Source: Theristus sp. LFF4_11 (lineage: Eukaryota; Nematoda; Chromadorea; Monhysterida; Xyalidae). From it: a stretch of DNA of 64,000 nucleotides. Positions within the stretch are counted from its first letter, which is position 1, and each line of letters begins with the position of its first letter. Both the position numbers and the translations under genes were made by a program. The DNA is taken from positions 1-64,000 of the forward strand of contig JASANC010002498.1 of NCBI GenBank assembly GCA_030248135.1. The letters run 5' to 3'. Under the pieces are notes generated by a model, which was not told where the DNA came from, did no database searches, and saw nothing but the letters and a program-made list of their open reading frames with translations. Shown here one piece after another: positions 1-26,128 of the stretch.

Positions 1-800
1 CAAAAATTGCCCAATTTTTGACCCAAAAAGGGCCGGGGCAAAAAAGTAACCAGATTTTCAAAAACTACAACTGCAATTACCCCAGGAAACTTTTTTGTTC
101 GGTTATGAAACAATTTCAGACAAAAATTGATAGGGCGACATTTGAAACCATGTCAAAACCTCCGAACTTTTGAAAACTTCATTTTTTTGCCCAAAAAATG
201 GTCGGGGCAAAAAAGTAATTGGATTTTTTAAATCTACGAATGAAATAACCCCAGGAAACTATTTTGTTCGGTTATGAAACAACTTTAGACAAAAATTGCC
301 CAATTTTTAACCCAAAAAGGGGCCGGGGCAAAAAAGTAACCAGATTTTCAAAATCTACAGCTGCAATTACCCCAGGAAACTTTTTTGTTTGGTTATGAAA
401 CAATTTCAGACAAAAATTGAAAGGGCGACGTTTGAAACCAGGTCAAAACCTCCGAACTTTTGAAAGTGCCCAATTTTTTGCCCAAAAAATAGTCGGGGCA
501 AAAAAAGTAATTAGATTTTCAAAATCTACGGATGAAATTACCCTAGGAAACTATTTTGTTCGGTTATGAAACAATTTTAGACAAAAATTGAAAGGGCGAA
601 CACTTAAAACCAGGTGAAAACCTTGCGAACTTTTAAAAATACCCAATTTTTTACCCAAAAACAGGGTCTGGGTAAAAAATTAACCCAATTTGCAAAATCT
701 CCGGATGGAATTACCCCAGGAAACATTTTTGTTCACCTGTCAAAATGTTGCAGGTAAAAATTGAAAGGGCGAACACATATTGATTACATAGCTGAAAAAA
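1..800. repeat. Tandem satellite array, unit about 171 bp
   Basis: Head-to-tail copies of an AT-rich unit. Its landmark (GGGCCGGGGCAAAAAAGTAA or a close variant) recurs at about 30, 201, 321, 491 and 662, so most units are about 171 bp and one is shortened to 120 bp. Each unit also carries ACCCCAGGAAAC and a TTGAAAGGGCGA block. Related arrays occur at 13,005-13,800 and 52,260-52,560, each directly before the same terminal module. No coding potential seen. Confidence 0.9.
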
Positions 801-1080
801 AAAAGGAGACAGAAGAATAAGTAACCAACTTTTCAGAATAGGTAATTCGCGTCTAGAACGTACGTAAAGAAGTCTGGCGAAAATTTTTCTTCGGCACAGT
901 TTGCAACTTTGGCAGGTCTCTACGTGTGCACAGTATCAAGTTTGCAGCACGTATATTAGTTGCTGCAGGACAGCGACTAAATTTTGAAAACGCGCGCAGG
1001 TCCATATTCAGCCATATAATGCGTGATGCGCTGTCCGCTCGCTTCGCTCGCTCGCGCATCCGCATGATTATTGCATGATG
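801..1080 (+). mobile_element. 3' terminal module of a Helitron-like element
   Basis: A diverged copy of the module ending the two complete elements at 13,850-14,085 and 52,600-52,836. It ends in a hairpin: ATGCGTGATGCGC, a GC-rich loop of GCTCGC blocks, then GCGCATCCGCAT, followed by GATT. With the satellite before it, this is the right end of an element whose left part lies outside the window. Confidence 0.7.
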
Positions 1081-3142
1081 TCTAAATGTTGCGCAGTTAG
1101 CTGACAGTTGTTTGACAATGGTTGAGTTGAATTGTTCAGTGGAGGTTACAAACGCGAAATTTGAACAAAATGACATGATGGGAAGTGACACGTGCTGTTT
1201 CAAACCATCGCATCCATTTGTTGTTGAAACCCCTTTAACCAATCAGCGTGCACCATACAATTCAAAAATGCTGCTGTCAATCACCAAACGGATTACATTT
1301 TGTCGTTTTTTTTGCCTTAGATTACGTACCGCCATCGGAAACTGAAAAAGACACAGTAAAACAAATCGGTTTTTTAAAGTGGATTTCTTTTCGTTATGCG
1401 GGCGGAACTATTTCGAAGCAACGTTTGTACTTCGTTTCACATTGTTTTTCGTAATCGTACCAGTTTATCGCGTGGATGTGCCGAAAAAAGCATCGACAAG
1501 AGCGGCATATGCATTTTTTTATTTTCTCTGCGTCAAATACCACACACCACAAAATCGTGCAATTTTGTTGCATTCAAACCGGGACACGTCGCTTGGCTAC
1601 CCAATCAATGAGATCTTATTCAAAACCAGCCAATCAGCAGCTTGCTTACAAATGCTCCATCTTCTGGCAAACCGTAACAACAACTAGCTTTTCATCACTT
1701 TTTTTATTGATTGCTAAACAACTACAGATCATGATTCAAAGAACGACAATACTAAACACAACAAACAAACAAACGTACAGAGAACTATGAAAACCACAAA
1801 ACAACAAAATTATGCCTTAAATTAAAACCATCGTATTTCCATGACTTTTAGAATGAGCAAACATTAAAAATACTAAAATACAATATTTTAGAACATAAAA
1901 AGCTGTAAAAATCTATTTTGGAACATAAAAATCACAAAATCTAAGTTTTCAGGCAAGCACAATGTAATCAACAACAGCAAAAAAAGAACAAAAATTCTGA
2001 GAGAGACTACAGCTAGATTGAAAATTACCGGTTTTCAATATTTTAGAATGTTTCGCAATAATAAAATTATGGCTGTTGAAATGTTCAATAGATGATAAAA
2101 CGACGCATTAAAATCACCCTAAAATTATCAATTTTTACGACTAGTTTAACGATTTGTAAAAAGTATGCTAAATTCAGTGTGTAACATGCTCAAATTAAGA
2201 AAAAATCAAGAAATTTCGTACAATTTCAGTGTTTTCCAAGTTTCGATGTGAACAAAACTAAAATCACAGAATTAAAAAACAACAACAACATGACGTCATC
2301 TGAGTTTCCGGTGGGTAAAACTAGTGAAGAAACCAGATGGCTAGATAGGTAGGTCCCTTCAAAGTTTCATATTCTGTGGTGAGCAGCGAATATTTTTTGT
2401 TTTGCTTTCCGAAAAGAGCGGCTTTGCACTTTTGACGCAGTTTTCAGAAAAGTCTACGTATGGTTTCAGATACAGCGTAGCAAAAGCGGAGTTATGCACG
2501 TAGCACATTTTTACAACGCGGAAGAAACTGCAATGAACAGCAGACAAAATAAAATGAAAATATTGCAGATAAAAAAAATCTGTGTATAACAGTGCGGTAA
2601 ACTCTAGAAAAAAAATTATAATCAATAGATAACAACTGATAGATAACAGTTTTTGCTTGGCCATTTGACGTTTTTTCGAATAAAAAAAACCTTTCCAGCT
2701 TTTTTTCTTACACCGACAGCACACCACACAAGCTGCACAGCCTAGACCACGGAACCGTTATAAACCTGTGGAAACGAGACAACCCACACGCAAGATCTAG
2801 AAGTTTTTTCAAAAAATACAAACACGATATTTTCAACAATAAGGTTCACACAAGTCATATAACTGTTGCAGTGTGATGAAATGAAAATATCTGATACTAA
2901 CAAATTCATGAAGGGCCTGTTGAACACAAAGTTTTTTGACAATTACACAATTGAAACCAAGTTAAAAAACTACCACCAGACAGACACCAGTCGATGCAAC
3001 TATCAGTCAAATCAAGTTGCATCCAGCAAAACGCGTGTTTACGTTGTTGCACAAGCAAAATCTAGCAAAAAAAAACAATATTGACTGAATGAATAATGAA
3101 AAAACTTGGTTTTGACAGACAATTTAAACAAAAAAATCGAAT
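1081..3142. other. Intergenic, no gene seen
   Basis: AT-rich, with short open frames only and no recognisable protein, tRNA or well-formed transposon on either strand. The 3' part (about 3,040-3,142) should hold the ferritin 3' UTR, but I could not place a convincing polyadenylation signal. Confidence 0.6.
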
Positions 3143-6100
3143 TTAGTCGGTCTTCGCGAGCGTCTCCTTGTCGAACAAGTACTCTCCGAGTCCCGTGCCG
3201 ACCCGCTTCAGACCCGTGATCAGGTCCGAGATCTCCTTCATCTCTTCGACCTCCTCGTTGAGGAACTGGTCCTCGAGAAAGTTCGACATCTGAATCGGTT
3301 TTTTGCAAAATTCAAATTGTTAGATTTGAAGATTTTGAAGGACTTAAAATTTTGGAAATTTTGAAAGACTGAAGTTAATTCACTTTGTTAATTTTACGTT
3401 ATTTTATCACTCTGGCCCAGTTTCCTAAGGATTTCTAAAACCAGAGGTATCAAAGCCCAAAAAGCGCAACTACTTTGTGAAACTGTGAAATTCGACTCTC
3501 TCTTGCTGACAACCAATTTTAAACCGCAAAACAACCAATTTCACTGACGCTCAAGTTGATTTTTTCAATTTTTCTATTCCACCTCGAGCTTCACAATTTG
3601 TTTCTCGCCTATTCTTTTGAACAATTTCAGATCTCAATGACCGATGGGAATAGCAAACAAAGGCAAAACAAAAAGATAGCTGCAGTGAAAACCGGTCTGG
3701 CACTCAAAAAAGCAGCTCATTCTTTTTTCTTAATAAAAATCTGTACCTGCAATGCAGGGACAGATGCGAGAAGGATCACCTGATTGTTGTTTACACTACA
3801 TCTATAGTATATTTTTTAAACCTGTCATAGTTTTAACAGAATGCAGAGCCAGTGAAAGAAAAGAGAAAAGGATCGGGGGTCTAACTGTAAGTTATATGCA
3901 ACTAACCGATTGGTTATGGCAAATTATTTTTAATTGTTTTTGCGAACTGGCTTTCTTTCTATCCCATTTCCGTCTTTCGCCGGCTCTGTACATTCAGTGA
4001 ACAAAAAGTGACAGACCGGTTTCAACAAGCACACTTTACAATTTGAACAAAAAATTGACCGACAGCTTTCAACAAGCACACTTTAAGGGGCATTCATAAA
4101 GCGCTTTTTAATAACTGCGTAGCATGTTTTAACACAGTTACGCGTCACCAACTACTGCTTCATGAATGCCACTGTACAATTCCATTCACACACTCACATG
4201 CCCATCGTGGTGTTTGTGCGCCAGCGCGTGCAAGTCAATCATCCGTTGCGCGTGTCGACGCTCCATTTCCAGCGCGTATTCGAGCGCCTCCAACGGGCTG
4301 CCCCATTCTTCCTTCTCCGGCTTCTGTACGGGTGGAGAGGGTTGTTAGAGATGGAGATGATAAAAAGGAAGGCCCGTTTATAATGCTGTGTATGTTCGGG
4401 CAACGTCAGGTCTCGTTAAAAAGAAGATGTGTTGTAAATTTCAGGATTATTGTAAAATGTGTTTGAAACAGCGTTGTTATTACATACTGCCGTTCATGGA
4501 GACGTGCTTTTTGGCAGTACGACAGTATGAACACTTGCCTAAGTGTTTGATGTGGCAGGATTTTTTCTGATTTTAATAAACACTTATTGTTTTCATTTGA
4601 AAGTTTTCATTGTCATGCACTTGGAAGTGACAACGCACAAGTTACCCAAAAAGGAAAATTGAAGATGTCTGGAAATTGTTGTGTCTTACTTTATGAACAA
4701 GACATGCCACGAAATTTGTCGTTGGACACTATTAATGAAGCCAATCAGCGCATATTCAATTCAAATTCAAAAATACCCAGCCCGTGTTAAATTTACGCAA
4801 ATGAAAATCAGCAAAATCAGCAAAAATTATCAAAATAATCTACACTAACGTGGACATCGTTCAGCACGACCTTGCCGCCGCGTTCAACCTGTGAAAACAA
4901 TGAAAAAAAAGTTGCAAAGGATGGACAAGACCGCGCGTGAGTTGCATGGCAGTGGCAGTCATATGGCTGCTTTTAAGGCAAATTCCACGAAAATGGTACG
5001 CGTTTAGCGCCCGCTGTAAGGCGGATGCCAGGTGGTGTACCGCCGGGATGCCAAGGAGCTCAGCTTGCGACGGAGGGGTGGTCCATCAATTGAGTGAAAG
5101 TCCATATTGGATTGCGCGAAAGCCGAATAATGATGAAATTGACGAAAAAATTAAAAACGGCACGAAACAAGCCGAACCTGGAAGTCCATGAGTTTCCGTG
5201 CGTGCTCTCGCTCCTCGTCGCTGTGACACGCGAACCATTTCGCCGCTCCGGGGAGGGCGACGTCGTCGCGCGCAAAATAATACGACTGAAAAAAAAACGG
5301 GTGAAATTTGCAATCACAAGGATGAATCCAAAATTGCACTGCACTGCAGAAACGATATTCTGGAAAAAAACTCTTCGACGTCGAGCAAATAGCGTCCTCA
5401 AATGCAGAAACAAGGAAAAGCTGGATTTTTTCAGAACGTCTTGGCCGGCCTCTTTGGTGTCTTTTGACACCCAACTCAAATTTTTAGGCGTCCACAGTCC
5501 ACCCACCCAGAGCAGACAATAAATCAGATGTCTAAAGACACAACTATCCCAAAATGGCTGTCACCGTGTCAGCCAACAGCACTGAAAATGCAAGAAATAA
5601 ACGCTACTTTCGGAAAGAACGTTTGAAATGACAAACGTTTTGCTTGGGAGCCAAGTTTGGCTGTCAAATATAATACAAAAAGTGCAATTTCTAGCTTCTT
5701 CGCGGAGCTTCTTCTAGCTTTTACAAAATACAAAATACAAAATTTTCAGAAAATAGTGTGTGAAAACGCATTTCCAGTGGCCAGTTTTTGAGTTTTTACA
5801 GTGTTCTGAGGAGTAAATTTATTCCTCAATTTTTATAAAAGGCTCCTCAACTCCTCAACACTCAAAAAATCTTACAAGTCAAATTCGACTTGTAAAAATC
5901 TGAATAGCATGTTTTTTGGCGGTTTGGTTTGATTTTGTTGCCGGTTTTGATGAAAAAACACGATAATTTTTGGTTTTCTTCCATTTAGACTTGGTTTACA
6001 AGCAGAAACAGCGACAGTGAGACGGAAAATTCACCGCTGAAAAAACGAGAATCGCGCTCTGAGTAGTTTCGGATTGAGGAGTGTTTTGAGGAGTGAATTT

Positions 6101-6373
6101 TCGTGTTCCACTCAATTCACTCTTCAACTCCTCACTCCTCAGTTTTATAAAAACTGGCCACCCAGCGGTCTCATCGAAATTTATCAGGCGTCTCAGACTC
6201 TGCTCTGCTGATATCTTTTTACATGTAAAAAAACCTGGAAGGAAAAAAACGTGAGCCAGAACCAAAAAACCAACCATTGACAAATATGAGTAGCTGACAA
6301 ACAGCTCGGAGTTGATCATTTTATTCACGGCCACCTCACACTCTTCATGGTAGTTCATGCGAACGCGCGACAT
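3143..6373 (-). CDS. FTH: Ferritin, heavy-chain type (5 coding exons)
   Basis: Cytosolic iron-storage subunit; 24 copies form a shell that oxidises Fe(II) and stores Fe(III). Exons in coding order: 6373-6275, 5285-5178, 4888-4850, 4323-4198, 3289-3143, all phase 0, encoding 172 aa (human H chain 183). There is no signal peptide, which argues against the secreted insect-type form. Helix A has [13 protein letters not shown]; helix B has [10 protein letters not shown]. By alignment with the human H chain, the ferroxidase ligands are E23, Y30, E58, H61 and E103. The position equal to human Q141 is Glu (E137, in LNEEV). The C-terminus [10 protein letters not shown] is typical of the family. The start is the only ATG that opens the conserved N-terminus; a likely 5' UTR acceptor (TTTTGCAG) lies about 90 nt upstream. 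I saw no CAGTG-type iron-responsive element in the visible leader. Intron 4 carries a small palindromic MITE. Confidence 0.96.
4085..4171. mobile_element. Palindromic MITE, family D
   Basis: About 87-bp inverted repeat opening GGGGCATTCAT and closing ATGAATGCC, with a central TTTTAACACAG. Further copies lie at about 27,029-27,112, 37,068-37,147 and 45,100-45,178. This one is in ferritin intron 4, just downstream of exon 4. Confidence 0.75.
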
Positions 6374-6474
6374 TTTGGCTGGTTTGCTTTATTTCGGCTT
6401 CTGAAAAGCTCCGCTGCTGCCCGGCGCCCGGCTGTGTTGACTGTTGATGTGATGACGACGACTGCAAAATAAAG

Positions 6475-7700
6475 ATGTGGGCCGGGCAATCAGTACCGTG
6501 GGCCCAAAAAAATTTCGAGGGGGGGGTATGGTACCGTGGGGGGGTGCCGACCAAAAAGTGAGGGGGGGTCCAACCTATGGTAACGTGGGACCCCCCCCCC
6601 CCATGGGGGACCCATGGGGGGGGGTGCATTTTTTCAAAATTTTCTGTGGGGGGGGGGGCCCCCACCCCCCCACCCCCCCATGATAATTTTTCGCTTAAAT
6701 TTTGAAGGAAAAACGCTAAATTTTGCTACAAAATCGTTGAAATTACAATGAAGATGGTCAAGTTATCATATATTCAGCTTATATTATGGACTTTATGGAC
6801 AAAAAATCATGATTTTCGAAAAAAATTTCAGGGTGTGCAGAAAATTTTGGGGGGGAGGTGTCTAGGGTTGTTAAACAAAAATGAAAATTTTTTTTTTTAA
6901 AAAAAAAGTGATTAAAAAAAACAAAAATGCCGATTAAAAAAAAAAAAAAATTCGAAAAATTTTCCTCTAATATGCTCTGAAAACCTCAATTTTGGCAAAA
7001 TTTTTCGAAAGTTCAACAAAAATTTTCTTTGATTATACCTCGTAAAACCTTTAGCAGTCGATTTTGGACCAGTACCGTGGGCCCAAAAAAATTTTCGAGG
7101 GGGGGGGGGTATGGTACCGTGGGGGGGGGGGTGCCGACCAAAAAGTGAGGGGGGGGGGTCCAACCTATGGTAACGTGGGACCCCCCCCAGGGGGGGTCCC
7201 ATGGGGGGGTGCATTTTTTCAAAATTTTCTGTGGGGGGGGTCGGGGGTCCACCCCCCCACCCCCCCCCATGACACTTTTTCGCTCAAATTTGAAAGGAAA
7301 AACGCTAAATTTTGCTGCAAAATCTTTGAACTTACAATGAAGATGGTCAAGTTATCATATATTCAGCTTATATTATGGACTTTATAGACAAAAAATCATG
7401 ATTTTCGAAAAAAAAATTTAGGGTGTGCAGAAAATTTTGGGGGGGGGTGTCCGCCAGACAAAATTTCATGGGGGGGGGGGGGGGGGGTGTGGGCAAAGGT
7501 TTCGGGGGGGGGGGGTACTATGGGGGGGGTGCCCGGTTTTATGGGGGGGGGTGGCACGGTGCCCCCCCCCCACCCCCCCCCCACCCGACGGTCTCGGGTG
7601 CTCTGGGGGGGGGGGTGCACCCCCCCCCCCCCCCCCCCCCCCGCCCACGGTACTGCGGGCAATGGGCAACCAACAGCAACACTGCAGAAAGAGTTTTCAA
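6475..7700. repeat. G/C-homopolymer-rich tandem duplication
   Basis: A unit of about 582 bp starting CAGTACCGTGGGCCC is repeated at 6,491 and 7,073. Each unit holds many runs of 7-15 G or C, then an AT-rich stretch ending near GGGTGTGCAG. A third G-rich block follows at 7,430-7,660. It lies upstream of the ferritin start, probably in its 5' flank or first intron. Open frames here are only Gly/Pro low-complexity shadows. Confidence 0.85.
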
Positions 7701-8587
7701 TCAATCAAAAAAAGAATTGGATTTTTTTTAAACTTTTTTCTTTTTTAATTGGGATTTTTTAAATAAATTAATCCCAAGAACAGCTATGATATGATGGTGT
7801 CGAGTCGATTCACCGCCGCCGTTTTGTTTATCGGTCGTCCTCGTCGCTCCCAATTGAGGATTTGCCTATTTTATTCATACACCCTTTCACCCGACTCCTT
7901 CCTATTCTTTTCCTCAACTTTTCTATTCTTATTTTACTTCCCCCCTACCCCCAGTCCCCCATGGGCTCCCAGGTAACCCCCTCCCCGGCCGGGGCTGTAT
8001 CCCCAGTAGCCCACCACCCGGGGTTCTCCGGGGCTCATGAATGCTCCTTGAGCACTGTTGCTTTTTCTTCTTTTTGAGAAAGAAAACAAAATAAATTCTG
8101 GGAGAGCGGAGTTTGGTTTGCACAGAAATCATGCATACCATAGTCACCAACGAATCAGCTGATTCCCTCCCGATACTTTGATTTCGAATGCACTTTCAAA
8201 CCAAAGATCGATCAGCAAAGAAAGTTCAGATACCGATAGAAGCTGCTGCAATTGGTTTCATGAGCTCGTTAACAGACTAGAGAGGAGGACTAGAACACCC
8301 TATCACAAATTTTTCTTACAAAATCATGATTGCTGCAAAATTTTGAGTTGAAGAAGAGTGAACCGGAATCTAGTTTAATTTGGTTGTAATCAAACCACAA
8401 CTTTCAGGAAAATACATCGTTTTTTACCCGTCCCGGTTCTTTCTTGTTTCGCGGGGTCTGTTTTTTGCGAAAAAGATGACCAGTTTTTCTGAAACACCCA
8501 GCATCGATCGTTGACGTTTTTATCAAAAACTCAACATCATATTAATCAATCAATCAACAAAGAAATCAAATTTAAATTATTTTTCAA
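7701..8587. other. Intergenic or UTR stretch, no gene seen
   Basis: Between the G-rich block and the DEG/ENaC stop codon. About 8,105-8,190 is one half of a family-A MITE (GCACAGAAATCATGCAT, then AATCAGCTGATTCCCT). The right end should be the DEG/ENaC 3' UTR. No other feature recognised. Confidence 0.55.
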
Positions 8588-22902
<14,315 letters not shown>

Positions 22903-25900
22903 TTTCAATTATTTTAAAATTTTTTAAAATTTATTTTTTATCGTCATAAATCCGGTACCATGGTGCTGCTGAAACTAGTGGCGAAAAGTCCTGCCTTTTT
23001 CAAAGCTTTCAGACATGACGTCATAAAACAATAACACACACGATGCAAAAAATTAAAGGTCCTAGTCTGACTGATTCTGGTGAACAGACTGTGTTTTGTT
23101 CCAGAAAAATCCATTCATGCTGGAATGCGTTTTGTTCCGGTCAAACCGACGTGTAATGAGAAAAACAAAAATGAAGCCTTAGATTCGAAATGAATTGTTT
23201 AACCAGCAGGTTAATTGATTTATTGCAATTCAACAGAAAAGCACGTCATATGTACGTGTCTGTTTTTAGCGTGCTAAGGTATGGCAATAAGTGAGCTATA
23301 AAAATGTTCCATGTTACATGTTACGTGTCCTTTTTTTGATAAACTTACAGTTGCGGTATACTTACTGCCTGAATCAGCCAAAATAATCAGTTGGTGAAAC
23401 TGAGCTAAACTTTTAAAATTTTTGTGAACTGTAACCGAATTTGACTTCAGGCTAACCATCTGTCATGATGTTTTCTTTACTGTTCACACAACAGTGTAAC
23501 ACCCATTGATCAAGCTAAAAGACTTTTTGAGTGGTTCTTCACATGTTTTTTTGCTGACTAGACAAAACTGCAACAAGGTGCAGCCTCAGAACGGGAAATC
23601 TGATTAAAAAACGTCTTTGCAAATCAACAAGCCGCACAGCACATTAAAGATATCGTGTCGAGACCGAAATAAGCAGCAGATGGATACGGTAATACCGTAG
23701 ATCGTAATCAGTAGACTAGTAGTTTTTATTGACACTCGATTTATCCTCGCATACAATCAAATTATTGAAATGTTCAATAATCAACCACCGTCTGGTCTGT
23801 ACAATCATTAATGTCGTCACATACTCGATATGTGGGGGATTATATTGAACAGTAAACCAGGAAGAGCATCAGCGGTATATCGCCGATTAAGCGCATGGCA
23901 GCTTTTTTTCAGGGCGTAAAAAGCGCGCGAAATTTGAACGAAAGAAAAGAGCTTTCAGAAAATCATTTATTTGTGTATCAAATTGATCGTGGTTTCTTTT
24001 AAATTGATTACTGTTACCGTATTTCTTCTTTCGTGAGCTCTGTGTTCTGCGAAAAGAGTGACAGATTTAAACAAACACACTGTACAATTGGCACCACAAT
24101 TTTACTGACGTGCAAACATTTCCCATGTGCATTTCGTCCGTGTGGCATTTTATTTCACCAATGTTATCACTTTATTCCAGCACATTAATTAGATTAAAAG
24201 CCGTAACAATAAAACATCCAACAGTAACCATCAGTGTCATTATTGCTGGAGCCCCGAATTCAAACTCACCAAATATTGCATGTGCATAAAACATTTTTCA
24301 CCGACATTATCAGGGTTTTATGTACCGTTTTTAGAGCCGAGCCGAACCAACAGTCAGCATACCGCAATATAATCATAATAAAATTTAGACGAACTGTTAT
24401 GATAATTGAATCGGAACGGGTGGTAATATTAAATCGGTAATACGACAAAACGGCTACACAAAACCATTGTTTTTGCTGACAAGACAGACAGCTGGTTGCA
24501 AACAAGAGAACACAAACTGAATAGCACTCACACACATCACAGAACCGTATAGCTTCACCATGTTTCAGTTTCTCCTCCATTCAGTTGCTCAACCACAGTT
24601 GATTGTAGGATTTTTTTATTTGGGGGGGTGTAAAATACACCTAAAAATTTCCAGATTCACCTACAATTTTGCAGCTAGGTGTGTTAGGTGGATGGCGTAG
24701 GTTACGTTTTTTTGCCCTTCAGTTCGGCTCCACCAAGAGAAAACGTGTGTATGCGTGCAAAAAGGAAGAAAATACTGACAATCTGGTAGTTTTTCGATCA
24801 ATCACACAATTATTTCATTCGCACAGAACCGGAACAGAACACACTAACACAAAACTCACCAGTTTTATATGAGTACACCTAAAAATTTGCTCATACATTT
24901 CGAACTTTGCAGCTAGGTGGATGCAAACACCTGTTTTTTTCACTAAATAATTCTGGTAGATTGGCTGTCTAAACCTGCGAGAACCAATCAGCGGACCGGG
25001 TCGAAAATTCAGTTGATCAGCTTTGCTTGCGAAATGAATTTGTCCCATAAAAACTTTGTTCTGGGGCATAAATTTTGTTGGCAACAACTTTCAATTGAAC
25101 AAAAATAGAGCGGTTCCATTTGTGTATGTTATTGATTGATTGTTCAGGATTGCAATTACTGATCTAATTAATCAATAGCATGGCACAATTGAATGAAACT
25201 AATCGAGAAATAAATTGAAAAAAAGCAAAAAAACTGAACAACCACGTCTGTTAACTTAGGTCAACAAAAGACCTGCAGAGGAAGACTGGAAGCACAAAGC
25301 AAACACACAGGAAAATACCAATAGAAGATTTGACACGAGAAATGGCCAGACCCAGGAAGTGTTTAAAAATGTTCACATCAAATCTGAACAACACAAACAT
25401 CACAAACCTCACAACGTGACCAGAACAGCTATGAAGCAACGTTGAAACGAGAAACACACACAGCAACAAACGCCAAAACGAAACACACAAACACAACCAA
25501 ATGAGATTACAGAATGTGGAATTGAAAACAAAAAACACATGAAGAAGCCAGCACCAACCAAAAACACCACAACGAAACAATGTAATTTTCGGTTACACTT
25601 GGCACAGTGTATCCCAAAACTAAACAGAGACTGACACCAAAACACCACCGGACAACGCACATACAACAACTTCATGACACACAAACGTGACCAGAATCGT
25701 GTGAAAATCGCACAAAAGCTTCACGTGATACAAAAAACTACAAAAATTGATAGAGAACAACATAAAGCTCTGATCAGCTGCTCTGCATCCAATAAGTGTC
25801 TTTCTAAACGTCTGTTCATACTGACGCATGCTGACGTACGTCAAAGACACGTCTCCATGAACGGTAGTACGCCATAACACGAGACCTGACGTGAAGTGCC

Positions 25901-26128
25901 GTGTCCGAGTCGAATCATGGAGAATCAGCTGATTGGTCGGTGCCGCCAAACCAAACTCCGCCCATACAGCAACAATTTCTGCACAGAAAGCAAGCAGCAC
26001 GTGATCCCCAACCAATCAGCTGATTCCCTATAATTTAGAGTTCGACTGTACGTCAGTACGAACGTGTGTCCTAACAAAGTGCATTCAGTGACACCCATCA
26101 GCTTCGACTGTTGAACACCATAAACGCT
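22903..26128. other. Intergenic, no gene seen
   Basis: Between the DEG/ENaC start and the ACTR10 stop. Contains an inverted fragment of repeat F (about 23,895), a MITE-B piece (24,030-24,095), a short repeat pair sharing ACACCTAAAAATTT and TTTGCAGCTAGGTG (24,640 and 24,874), a T-poor A/C-rich tract (about 25,260-25,760), a repeat shared with 54,208-54,345 (25,803-25,905) and a family-A MITE (25,907-26,051). No coding region recognised. Confidence 0.6.
25907..26051. mobile_element. Palindromic MITE, family A
   Basis: Nearly complete copy: GAGTCGAATCATGGAGAATC at the left, ATTCCCTATAATTTAGAGTT then CGACTGTA at the right, with paired TCTGCACAGAAAGCAAGCAG in the centre. Confidence 0.8.

Noticed and set aside
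7396..7762. Long Gly/Pro-rich open frames on both strands
   Set aside because: They are translations of G and C homopolymer runs and exist in several frames at once; no gene features.
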